Below are positions 57,012 through 64,000 of a stretch of DNA of 64,000 nucleotides, one piece after another. The stretch comes from Planctomycetota bacterium (lineage in GTDB: Bacteria; Planctomycetota; B15-G4). The stretch covers positions 393,377 through 457,376 of the forward strand of contig JAJDEP010000019.1 of the NCBI GenBank assembly GCA_029259715.1, read 5' to 3'. Each line of letters starts with the position of its first letter. Position 1 is the first letter of the stretch. The notes beneath the pieces are model-generated. The model saw nothing but the letters and a program-made list of their open reading frames with translations, was not told the DNA's origin and ran no database searches. A program made the position numbers and the translations under genes.

Positions 57012-58607
57012 GTGTCGAGAATCCAGCGCACAATTGTCGCCGGCGCGGCAGCACTCTTGCTCGTCTTCGCCGCAGACGTGCAGGCTCAACGCAGCCTGCT
57101 GCAGGTCGACAATCAGGACGTCCAGGTCATCGAGGGCGAGGACGGGATCATCTATGCCAGCGACGAGGACGTCGTGCGCGTGTTCCAGGACTGGGGCGAA
57201 TACACCCGCTCCGATTTCTTTGAACTCCACGGCATGCGTTGTGCCAGCGTCGCCATGCCGAACTTCGCCGGCGCCGACGGCAGCACCGCCGACTGCAGCT
57301 CCTCGTTCACCAATCCGGCGGCCGAATACGCCCCCTCCGTCGCGCTCTACCGCATCCCGGTCGTGGTCCACGTGTTGCAGGCCAACAGCGGCGCCGGCTT
57401 CGTCAGTGACGCGATGATCGAGAGTCAGATCGACGTGCTCAACGAGGACTTCCTGGCCATCGGAGGAACCCTCGGCGCGCCGGGCACCGACGTGCAAGTC
57501 GAGTTCTTCCTGGCCACCGAGGATCCGGCCGGCAACCCCACCAACGGCATCACGCGGCACGTCAAGACCAAGTGGTACAACGACTCCGGCAACTACGCGA
57601 ACTCCGTCGGCTGGGACACCACGCGCTACCTGAACATCTACACCAACACGGCGGGCGGCAGCCTCGGCTACGCCTACGTGCCGAGCGGTGGCGGCATCGC
57701 GGGATCGTCCTTCGACGGCGTGCGCATCCTCTGGACCGCCTTCGGCCGCAACGCCCCCATCGGCGCGCCCTACAACCTCGGGCGCACGGCCACCCATGAG
57801 GTCGGCCACTGGATGGGCCTCTACCACACCTTTGACGGCGGCTGCGCCAGCGCTTCCGGTTGTGCCTCCAACGGCGACCTGATCTGCGACACGAATCCCG
57901 AAGGCAGCCCCACGCCCCAGGGCACCTGCTCGAAGACCACGTGCAGCAGTCCCGATCCCACCGACAACTACATGGATTACTCCGACGACATCTGCATGAA
58001 CAAGTTCACGTCCAACCAGGCGCGACGCATGCGCTGCACGTTGGAGAACTTCCGCGCCGACGTCATCAACACCGGTCCCGGCAATGCGTCACCGACCGTC
58101 TCCATCAACTCGCCCGCCAACGGGACCCACGTCGACGACGGTGACTCGATCACCTTCAGCGGCTCGGCCAGCGATGCCGAGGACGGCAACCTCTCCTCGT
58201 CCATCGCCTGGAGCAGCAACCTCGACGGTTCGCTCGGCACGGGTTCGAGCGTCGCCGCCGTCCTGTCGGTCGGTACGCACACCATCTCGGCCGCCGTCGA
58301 GGACTCGGGCGGAGCCGCGGGCAGCGACAGCATCAGCGTGACCGTCGATCCGATCGGCGGGGGCGGCGTCACGCTCTCGGCCGTCGACTACAAGGTCAAG
58401 GGCAAGGTCAGGGTCGACCTGAGCTGGGGCGGGGCCGCGGGAGCCAACGTAGAGATCTACTACAACGGCTCGCTGCTCACGACCACGGCCAACGACGGCG
58501 CCTTCACCCACGCCACGGGCCTGAAGGGCAACGGCACCCTCACCTACCAGGTCTGCGAGACCGGTGGCGGCGCCTGCTCCGCGGTCATCGTGGTCAACTA
58601 CGGCTAG
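57012..58607 (+). CDS. Secreted M43 (pappalysin-like) metalloprotease with Ig/PKD-like C-terminal domains
   Basis: Protein of 531 aa. Signal peptide: TIVAGAAALLLVFAADVQAQ. The M43 domain shows RIPVVVHVLQANSGAGFVSD, the zinc site HEVGHWMGLYHTF (HExxHxxGxxH, near residue 260), a cysteine-rich loop (CASASGCASNGDLICDTNPE) and the Met-turn NYMDYSDDICM. All catalytic residues are present. A PKD/Ig-like domain follows (SPTVSINSPANGTHVDDGDS), then a final ~75-residue fibronectin-like domain (VTLSAVDYKVKGKVRVDLSW ... VIVVNYG). It lacks the recurrent C-terminal domain. The GTG at 57012 is preceded by GGGAGGG; an ATG at 56970 would add residues before the signal peptide. Confidence 0.9.
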   Translation: MSRIQRTIVAGAAALLLVFAADVQAQRSLLQVDNQDVQVIEGEDGIIYASDEDVVRVFQDWGEYTRSDFFELHGMRCASVAMPNFAGADGSTADCSSSFTNPAAEYAPSVALYRIPVVVHVLQANSGAGFVSDAMIESQIDVLNEDFLAIGGTLGAPGTDVQVEFFLATEDPAGNPTNGITRHVKTKWYNDSGNYANSVGWDTTRYLNIYTNTAGGSLGYAYVPSGGGIAGSSFDGVRILWTAFGRNAPIGAPYNLGRTATHEVGHWMGLYHTFDGGCASASGCASNGDLICDTNPEGSPTPQGTCSKTTCSSPDPTDNYMDYSDDICMNKFTSNQARRMRCTLENFRADVINTGPGNASPTVSINSPANGTHVDDGDSITFSGSASDAEDGNLSSSIAWSSNLDGSLGTGSSVAAVLSVGTHTISAAVEDSGGAAGSDSISVTVDPIGGGGVTLSAVDYKVKGKVRVDLSWGGAAGANVEIYYNGSLLTTTANDGAFTHATGLKGNGTLTYQVCETGGGACSAVIVVNYG

Positions 58608-58617
58608 GCGCCCGGCG

Positions 58618-58639
58618 GCAGCCGGTTGAATCCGGCTGC
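58618..58639. terminator. Hairpin after the M43 protease gene
   Basis: GCAGCCGG and CCGGCTGC form a perfect 8-bp stem around TTGAAT, 11 bp after the stop, in the convergent gap. No U-tract. Confidence 0.5.
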
Positions 58640-58650
58640 GCGCGGTCATG

Positions 58651-58680
58651 CTCGCGGTCGCCCTCCGGGGCGGCCGCGAG
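58651..58680. terminator. Second hairpin in the same convergent gap
   Basis: CTCGCGGTCGCC and GGCGGCCGCGAG pair over 12 bp (one G-T) around CTCCGG, about 55 bp from the M48 stop. Probably serves the minus-strand gene. Confidence 0.5.
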
Positions 58681-58733
58681 GTGACCGAGTCCTCGTACGA
58701 GAGTCCTCGTTCGAGCAGCCTCCCGCCAGAGGC

Positions 58734-59525
58734 CTAGTTGCCCGCCCCGCTCTTGGCGTAGTACGAGAGGGCCTTCGGCATGATCCTCTTGAGATTCTCG
58801 ATGCGCGTCGCCTCGCTCGGGTGGGTGCTGAGCAACTCCGGCGGCTTGGCCCCGCCCATGGCGGCCATGCGTTCCCACAGGCCGATGCTGGCGCGGGGGT
58901 CGTAGCCGGCGGCTGCCGAGAGATACAGCCCGATCTCATCGGCTTCCGATTCGTGGGCCCGGCTGAAGGGCAGCATGATGCCGATGCCCAGGCCGTTCAT
59001 GATCAGGTCGCGCTGGGCCGGCGACATCTCCGACATGGGCTGGCTCGCGATGCCCATCAGCACGTTGATGGCGATGCCCTGCGACATGCGCTCGGCCCCG
59101 TGGCTGGCCAGCGCGTGGGCCACCTCGTGACCCATGACCACGGCCAGGCTGTCCTCGTCGCCGGTGATGGGCAGCAGCCCGGTGTAGACCGCCGACTTGC
59201 CGCCGGGCAGGGCCCAGGCGTTGGCGACGTCCTCGTTGATGAGCACCACGTTCCAGTCGAACTGCTGGGCGATCGCCGCGGTCTCGGGCAGGCGCTTGGC
59301 GGCCTCGGCCACCCGCGCGCCGATGCGCTGCACCATCTCGTAGTCGGCGCCGCCTTCGACGAGGGTCGCCTCCTTGAGCGTCTCCTCATAGGCCGAGGCG
59401 CCCAGGGACATCTGCGTGCCCACCGGCACCACGTTGAACCGCGACCGGCCGGTGATCGGCACGGTGCTGCAGGCGGTGAGGGACACTGCAACGACCAGGG
59501 CCAGAAAAACGACACGACGGAACAT
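58734..59525 (-). CDS. M48-family metalloprotease lipoprotein
   Basis: Lipoprotein of 263 aa (lipobox SLTAC near residue 19) of the Oma1/LoiP/BepA-like M48 type. After the signal come TGRSRFNVVPVGTQMSLGAS and AWALPGGKSAVYTGLLPITG, standard for this family. The zinc site is VVMGHEVAHALASHG (HExxH near residue 133), with the third ligand in SRAHESEADEIGLYLSAAAG. RLPETAAIAQQFDWNVVLIN and LLSTHPSEATRIENLKRIMP are also typical. It probably degrades damaged envelope proteins in the periplasm. The ATG at 59525 gives a normal signal peptide. It is convergent with the M43 gene. Confidence 0.93.
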   Translation of the reverse strand: MFRRVVFLALVVAVSLTACSTVPITGRSRFNVVPVGTQMSLGASAYEETLKEATLVEGGADYEMVQRIGARVAEAAKRLPETAAIAQQFDWNVVLINEDVANAWALPGGKSAVYTGLLPITGDEDSLAVVMGHEVAHALASHGAERMSQGIAINVLMGIASQPMSEMSPAQRDLIMNGLGIGIMLPFSRAHESEADEIGLYLSAAAGYDPRASIGLWERMAAMGGAKPPELLSTHPSEATRIENLKRIMPKALSYYAKSGAGN

Positions 59526-59632
59526 GGCAATCCTCTTCTCGACGGGCACGAACGAGCTCGTTGTGTAACGGTCGGCACGACGCAGCGGCCGTGACGATTC
59601 CGTGAGGCGGCGCCGGGGCCGCCCGTGCGCGC

Positions 59633-62600
59633 TCAGTATGGACGGGCGATGGTGGCGCGCAAAGCCTGGAAGTCGACCAGGCCCGAGCGGGTCAGGGGCA
59701 GCCGCTCCACGGCGACGAAATCGCTTGCCGCCGGGATCCAGGCCGAGGACAGCCCGCGCACCTTGAGCGCCTTGACGATGACCTTGGGCGTGAGGCGCCC
59801 TTCCTCGTAGGCCACCACCAGGCGGGGCCGACCGCGCCGATCGGGCGAGGCCAGCACGGCCGCGGGCGCGTCGGTGGCGCCGACCTCCTCGAGGATCGCC
59901 TGCTCCACCGCCTGCAGCGGCACCGGCGTCCCGGCGATGTCGCAGCGCCGGCCCGTGAGGGTGACGAAGCCGTCGCGATCGACGGCGCCGAGGTCGCCGC
60001 TCACGTAACCCTCCTCGCGCAGCACGGCCGCCGTACGTTCGGCATCGTCGAGGTAGCCGCTCATGAGGCTCGGGCCGCGCACGCGCAGCACGCCCTCGGT
60101 CCCCGCCGGGAGCAGCGCCCCCGTCTGCGGATCGAGGGCCTCGACGGTGACCCCCGGCAGCGGATGCCCCACCGTCCCCGCCTTGGTGCCCTGCTGGAAC
60201 ACGCCCATCTCGCGCACGTCGGGCGTGTTGACGGCGATGAGGGCGGCGCACTCGGCGGCGCTGTAGCACTCGACGGGCTCGATGCCGAAGTGCTCGCGGA
60301 AGGACCGGCGCAGCGCCGGCAGCAACTTGCCGCCCACCGCGAGGGCGTAGCGCACGCCGCCCAACCGCGAGGGCCGGGCCCCGTCGAGCCAGCGCGCGAG
60401 GTGACGCGGCGCCGCCATCAGCAGCGTCACACCGTGCCGCTGCACCGCCCGGCCGATGTCGCGCCCATCGTCGGGCCGCCCGTGCCAGACCACGTCGACG
60501 TCCGAGAGCAGCGGCATCCACAGCCCCACCGTGAGCCCGAAGGCGGTGGACAGCGGCAGGGTCGCCAGCAGCCGGTCATCCCCGGTCGGGTCGAGCACCT
60601 CGAGCAGACCGAGCACGTTGGTGCGCACGGCGAAGTGGCTCAGCACCACGGCCTTGGGGATGTCCGCCGCCCCGCTTGAGAAGAGCACCGCCGCCGGCGC
60701 ATTCATGTCGAGGGGTTCGGTGCCCACGAGCCGACGCACCACCGACCGGTCGCGCATCCAGAACAGGCGCCGCCGCCACCGGCCGATCGCCGCTTCCGGG
60801 AGCGCCGCGAGGCGCGCATCGAGGTCGATGACGCCCGCCCCCGGCATGCGTCCCGCGTGAGCCCCCGTGGCCAGGATGGTCTGGATGTTCAGGCGCCGCA
60901 GCAGCGGCACGAGCACCTCGTCGGATTGTCCCGGGTCGAGCATGACCGGCACGCTGCCCGCGAAGGCCAGGGCCAGCACCGCCCGCGCCCCCGCGACGCT
61001 GGGATCGGCCAGCAGGGCCACCCGAGGCGCGCCCACGGCCTCGTCCGGCAGGTCGTCGCGCAAGACCAGGGCCTCGGCCAACAGCCGTCCCCGCGAGAGA
61101 CGCCGGCCGCCGTCCTCGCGCAGGGTCCGGCGCCACTCCCGCCGCGACTCGATGGCGCAACGCAGGTGCGGCGCGTGCAGGTACGCCTTGCGCCCCTTCC
61201 ACGCCACCGTCGACAGCTCCTGCAGCGCGGCGCGCACCACGTGGGGCGGTGCGTCGGCGGGCAGTGACTCGCCGTAGGTCACCGTGACCGGATGGGCCAG
61301 CACCCGCGGCAGCTTCCACAGCAAGCGGCCGCCGGCGTGGCTGAAGATCGAACCCCACAGGCCGTCGATGTGGGCCGGGATGATGGGCACGTCGCGCCCG
61401 GCCAGCAGGCGCCGGTAGCCGCTGCGCACCGAGAGCATGTTGCCCGTCCGCGTCACCGACCCCTCGGCGAAGATGACCACCAGGCGGCCTTGCTCGACCG
61501 CCTCCCCGGCCGCGCTCAGCGAGGCCTGCAGCTTCTCCTTGGGATCGCCCGCCGCCACCGGGATGCACCCCGCCAGCCGGAACAGCCAGCTCACGGTCCA
61601 CCACTCGAAGTACTCGCGCTGGATCAGGAAGTGCATGTTGCGGCGCGTCGTGCCGATCAGGATCAGCCAGTCCACCCAGCTCACATGGTTGGCGATGATC
61701 AGCGCGCCGCCCGTCGTCGGCAGCCGCTCGGCATGCGCCACGCGCACGCGCCAGAACGTCTGGGCCAGGCCCCACGCCACGAAGCGCGCGAAGGCCAGCG
61801 GCAGGATGCGCAGCGCCCCGATGGCCCCCACGAGCGAGAGCACTCCCACGAACAGGGCCCGGGTCGGGGCGTCGAGGCCGAGTTGGCGGGGGATCCACAG
61901 CACGACGCCGGCCATCAGGATGCCGGCGAAGCTCATGGCGTTCATGAAGGCCAGGTAGCGGCCCTTCGACCCGGCCGGCGCCCCGTGCTGCATGGTGGCC
62001 TGGACCGGCACGATGAACAGCCCCGCCGCCACGCCGATCCCGAACACCACGGCATACGCGGCGCCCACCAGCACCCAGCCGTCGGGCAACGACGCGCCGA
62101 CCAGACCCAACGAGATGATCCCGAGGCTCATGGCCGTGGCGCCCAGGGGCACCAGCCCCAGTTCGATGTGCCCGCCCGACCAACGCATGGCGAGCAGGCT
62201 GCCCACCGCGATGCCCACCGCCGACGCCGCGAGCAGGGTTCCGGCCAGCGCGGGCTCGAAGTGCAGCACGTCCTGGGCGAAGGTCAGCAGTTCGAACTGC
62301 AAGGTGGCGCCCAGCAGGTAGAAGTGCACCACGCCCCCGAGCGCATAGAGCAGCGTGCGGTTCGCCAACACGCCGGCCCAGGTCTCGCGCATCTGTGGCA
62401 GCGGGTTGAAGGCCAGGGGCGCCCGGTCGTGCGTGCGCTCGAACGGCTCGATGCCCTTCGACGCCAGCCAGCCGATGACGGCCACGACGACGAAGAGCGC
62501 CGCGCCCCAGGCGAGCTGGTCGCGGAAGACCTCGAACACCCACGGCCCGACCACCGCCCCGGCGATGATGGCCAGCACCGTGGTCAGCGAGATCCATCCG

Positions 62601-63031
62601 TTGGCGGCGCTCAGCTCCGACTCGGCCATGGACTCGCCCAGGTAGCCGTACTTGCCGGGCCCGAACATGGTGCTCTGCACGCTCATCAGGAACAGCACGG
62701 CGAACGGCGCGACCATGCCCCCGGTGGCGAAGGCGGCCATGCCGAGCACCATCACGCCGATCTCGGCCGCCTTGCTGGCGACCATCACCGTGCTCTTGCG
62801 GTGACGGTCGGCGACGGCCCCCGCGAAGGCCGCCAGCCCGATGAAGGGCAGGGCGAACACGGTCTGGGCGATGAAAGCCCAGTCACCCTTCTGGGCGTCG
62901 TCCGTGGCCGAGTAGGCGATCAGCGACAGCAGGGTGAAGCGGAAGGCGTTGTCGTTGAACGCGCCGAGAAACTGCGTCACGACGAAGGCGCGGAATCCAC
63001 GCGACCGGACCTTCAGCGGCGCCGTCGACAT
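59633..63031 (-). CDS. Aas-like fusion: MFS transporter - PlsC acyltransferase - AMP-binding ligase
   Basis: Protein of 1132 aa with three domains. Residues 1-420 are an MFS/LplT-like transporter (VVTQFLGAFNDNAFRFTLLS; VADRHRKSTVMVASKAAEIG). Residues ~430-620 are PlsC-like: HX4D in IIANHVSWVDWLILIG (near 450) and VIFAEGSVTRTGNML. Residues ~640-1132 are an acyl-CoA synthetase-like domain (VECYSAAECAALIAVNTPDV; YVSGDLGAVDRDGFVTLTGR). Together they resemble lysophospholipid import and reacylation systems (LplT plus Aas). The usual AMP-motif TSGSEG-PKG is altered to LFSSGAADIPKAVVLSH, so ATP-dependent activation may be impaired. The ATG at 63031 fits; frames open upstream to 63685 are antisense to the next gene. 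Confidence 0.88.
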   Translation of the reverse strand: MSTAPLKVRSRGFRAFVVTQFLGAFNDNAFRFTLLSLIAYSATDDAQKGDWAFIAQTVFALPFIGLAAFAGAVADRHRKSTVMVASKAAEIGVMVLGMAAFATGGMVAPFAVLFLMSVQSTMFGPGKYGYLGESMAESELSAANGWISLTTVLAIIAGAVVGPWVFEVFRDQLAWGAALFVVVAVIGWLASKGIEPFERTHDRAPLAFNPLPQMRETWAGVLANRTLLYALGGVVHFYLLGATLQFELLTFAQDVLHFEPALAGTLLAASAVGIAVGSLLAMRWSGGHIELGLVPLGATAMSLGIISLGLVGASLPDGWVLVGAAYAVVFGIGVAAGLFIVPVQATMQHGAPAGSKGRYLAFMNAMSFAGILMAGVVLWIPRQLGLDAPTRALFVGVLSLVGAIGALRILPLAFARFVAWGLAQTFWRVRVAHAERLPTTGGALIIANHVSWVDWLILIGTTRRNMHFLIQREYFEWWTVSWLFRLAGCIPVAAGDPKEKLQASLSAAGEAVEQGRLVVIFAEGSVTRTGNMLSVRSGYRRLLAGRDVPIIPAHIDGLWGSIFSHAGGRLLWKLPRVLAHPVTVTYGESLPADAPPHVVRAALQELSTVAWKGRKAYLHAPHLRCAIESRREWRRTLREDGGRRLSRGRLLAEALVLRDDLPDEAVGAPRVALLADPSVAGARAVLALAFAGSVPVMLDPGQSDEVLVPLLRRLNIQTILATGAHAGRMPGAGVIDLDARLAALPEAAIGRWRRRLFWMRDRSVVRRLVGTEPLDMNAPAAVLFSSGAADIPKAVVLSHFAVRTNVLGLLEVLDPTGDDRLLATLPLSTAFGLTVGLWMPLLSDVDVVWHGRPDDGRDIGRAVQRHGVTLLMAAPRHLARWLDGARPSRLGGVRYALAVGGKLLPALRRSFREHFGIEPVECYSAAECAALIAVNTPDVREMGVFQQGTKAGTVGHPLPGVTVEALDPQTGALLPAGTEGVLRVRGPSLMSGYLDDAERTAAVLREEGYVSGDLGAVDRDGFVTLTGRRCDIAGTPVPLQAVEQAILEEVGATDAPAAVLASPDRRGRPRLVVAYEEGRLTPKVIVKALKVRGLSSAWIPAASDFVAVERLPLTRSGLVDFQALRATIARPY

Positions 63032-63039
63032 GGGGCACG

Positions 63040-63045
63040 AGTCTA
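63040..63045 (-). promoter_or_regulatory. TAGACT -10-like box for the Aas-like gene
   Basis: The minus strand reads CGCTAGACTC, ending 8 nt before the ATG at 63031, so a leaderless or near-leaderless mRNA is expected. The facing gene has its own TAGGAT in the same gap. Confidence 0.45.
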
Positions 63046-63078
63046 GCGCCCGAGACCGCCGTTTCGTCCTCCGACTGC

Positions 63079-63084
63079 TAGGAT
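63079..63084 (+). promoter_or_regulatory. TAGGAT -10-like box for the amidohydrolase gene
   Basis: TGCTAGGATG contains TAGGAT, ending 7 nt before the ATG at 63092. Together with 63040-63045 it forms a compact divergent pair. Confidence 0.4.
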
Positions 63085-63091
63085 GCCGCCC

Positions 63092-64000
63092 ATGACGATC
63101 CAAGACGCCCACACGCACTTCTTCTCCCGGCCCTTCTTCGACGCCCTGGCCGGCCTGTCCCCGCTGCCGGGCGACCCGGCGACGCGCCTGTCGGCCCTGG
63201 CCGACCGCACCGGGCTCGACATCCCCGACGACGACACCGCCGCCCATCGCGACCGCTGGCTGGCCCAGATGGATGCCGCCGGCGTCGAGCGCATGGTCAC
63301 CTTCGCCAGCCACCCGGCCGAGGCCGAGGCCGTCGCGGAGGCCGCAGCGGCCAGCGGCGGGCGCCTGCTGCCCTACACCCTCGTCGACCCGACCCAGCCC
63401 GCCGCCCCCGGTTTCGTCGAGCGGGCCTTCTCGACCTTGGGCTTCCGCGGGCTGCTGACCTTCCCCGCCATGCACCACTTCATGCCGGACGACGAGCGCT
63501 GTCATCCCCTCTACGAGCAGGCCCAAGCCGCCGGCGCTCCGGTCATCGTCCACTGCGGCCTGCTGGTGGTGAAGCTGCGCGACCTGCTCGGCCTCCCGCG
63601 GCCCTACGACCTGGCCTTCGCCCACCCTCTGGCGCTGGTGCCCGCCGCCAACCGCTTCCCGCAGGTGAAGTTCGTGCTGCCCCACTTCGGCGGCGGATTC
63701 CTGCAGGAGGCGCTCATGGCCGGCGCCCAGTGCGAGAACATCCTGGTGGACACCTCCTCCTCCAACGCCTGGATGGCGACCCAGGCCGCGCCCACCGACC
63801 TGACCACCGTCTTCGCCCGCGTCCTCGACGTGTTCGGCGCCGAGCGCATCCTCTTCGGCACCGACTCGAGCACTTTCCCCCGCGGCTACCGCACCGACAT
63901 CCGGGACGGGCAGCTCGCGGCGCTGAAGGCGGCGGGCGCCGACGACGCGCAGGTCGGGCAGATCATGGGGGGGAATCTCGCGCGGTTGCTGCCTGCTTAG
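63092..64000 (+). CDS. Amidohydrolase-family (PF04909-like) protein
   Basis: Protein of 302 aa with the metal-dependent TIM-barrel fold. The N-terminal metal site is IQDAHTHFFSRPFFDALAGL (HxH). Further ligand segments are VIVHCGLLVVK, KFVLPHFGGGFLQEAL and the aspartate of ILFGTDSSTFPRGYR. Amidohydrolase-2 members hydrolyse or decarboxylate varied substrates such as 2-pyrone dicarboxylate or ACMS, so the reaction is open. It starts 61 bp from the divergent Aas-like gene, with ATG at 63092 preferred over 63083 because it gives the family-like MTIQDAHTH start. The stop codon is the last three bases of the window, so the gene is complete. Confidence 0.85.
   Translation: MTIQDAHTHFFSRPFFDALAGLSPLPGDPATRLSALADRTGLDIPDDDTAAHRDRWLAQMDAAGVERMVTFASHPAEAEAVAEAAAASGGRLLPYTLVDPTQPAAPGFVERAFSTLGFRGLLTFPAMHHFMPDDERCHPLYEQAQAAGAPVIVHCGLLVVKLRDLLGLPRPYDLAFAHPLALVPAANRFPQVKFVLPHFGGGFLQEALMAGAQCENILVDTSSSNAWMATQAAPTDLTTVFARVLDVFGAERILFGTDSSTFPRGYRTDIRDGQLAALKAAGADDAQVGQIMGGNLARLLPA

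Noticed and set aside
59633..63685. Upstream extension of the Aas-like protein to 63685
   Set aside because: The extra residues are antisense to the amidohydrolase gene and not protein-like; ATG at 63031 fits the MFS start.

Overview
This is a 64 kb stretch of very GC-rich bacterial chromosome with dense, short-gapped genes on both strands. No rRNA, tRNA, prophage, insertion sequence or CRISPR array was recognised. The gene mix suggests a member of the Planctomycetota: a Ser/Thr kinase with a C-terminal TPR array coupled to an ECF sigma factor, a sigma factor fused to a membrane segment and carboxypeptidase-regulatory-like modules, many secreted proteins sharing one C-terminal domain, a zinc-ribbon bactofilin, and OlsB/OlsA-type ornithine-lipid genes. 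The phylum assignment is an inference from gene content; no 16S or other marker gene is present.

Layout. 1-4.3 kb: tail of a secreted protein, a CDP-alcohol phosphatidyltransferase, a TPR protein, a secreted protein and a small lipoprotein. 4.3-8.6 kb (minus): a tightly overlapping trio of a GcvT-like folate protein and two phytoene-dehydrogenase/PYROXD2-like flavoproteins. 8.7-11.9 kb (minus): ECF sigma factor plus kinase-TPR protein. 12-16.6 kb (plus): an FG-GAP protein, an M14 carboxypeptidase and an esterase. 16.6-21.7 kb (minus): a membrane-tethered sigma-factor fusion, a thioredoxin-like protein that has lost both redox cysteines, and a peroxiredoxin/thioredoxin-fold protein whose active site is encoded with an in-frame TGA (TUGRC), a strong selenoprotein candidate. 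21.8-27.8 kb: an alpha/beta hydrolase, a secreted protein, a TRL-like lipoprotein and a tandem pair of SGNH proteins. 28-30.4 kb: a bifunctional salicylyl-CoA/anthraniloyl-CoA hydroxylase-OYE fusion.

30.4-36.5 kb (plus) looks like one operon: MltA, OlsB, OlsA, a DinB-like protein and an 875-aa alpha/beta hydrolase-DedA-ATP-grasp fusion. 36.5-39.3 kb (minus): glycerol kinase and an SGNH lipoprotein. 39.6-42.5 kb: a bactofilin, a zinc-ribbon bactofilin with a histone-H1-like tail, and a glycosyltransferase. 42.5-48.7 kb (minus): a secreted beta-repeat protein, then a sigma/anti-sigma/exported-protein operon. 48.8-64 kb: MATE transporter, cyanophycinase-like protein, ApaH, zinc-ribbon protein, 5-oxoprolinase/hydantoinase, M43 and M48 metalloproteases, an MFS-PlsC-AMP-ligase fusion and an amidohydrolase.

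Two themes cut across the window. First, six otherwise unrelated exported proteins end in the same ~125-residue domain (core FYGGTLVPD, end SNAL..VTP), which looks like a surface-sorting or anchoring module. Second, TAGRNT -10-like boxes recur directly upstream of genes, several within 10 nt of the start codon, which suggests leaderless or very short-leader transcripts. Many gene pairs are coupled by ATGA, GTGA or TGATG stop/start overlaps.
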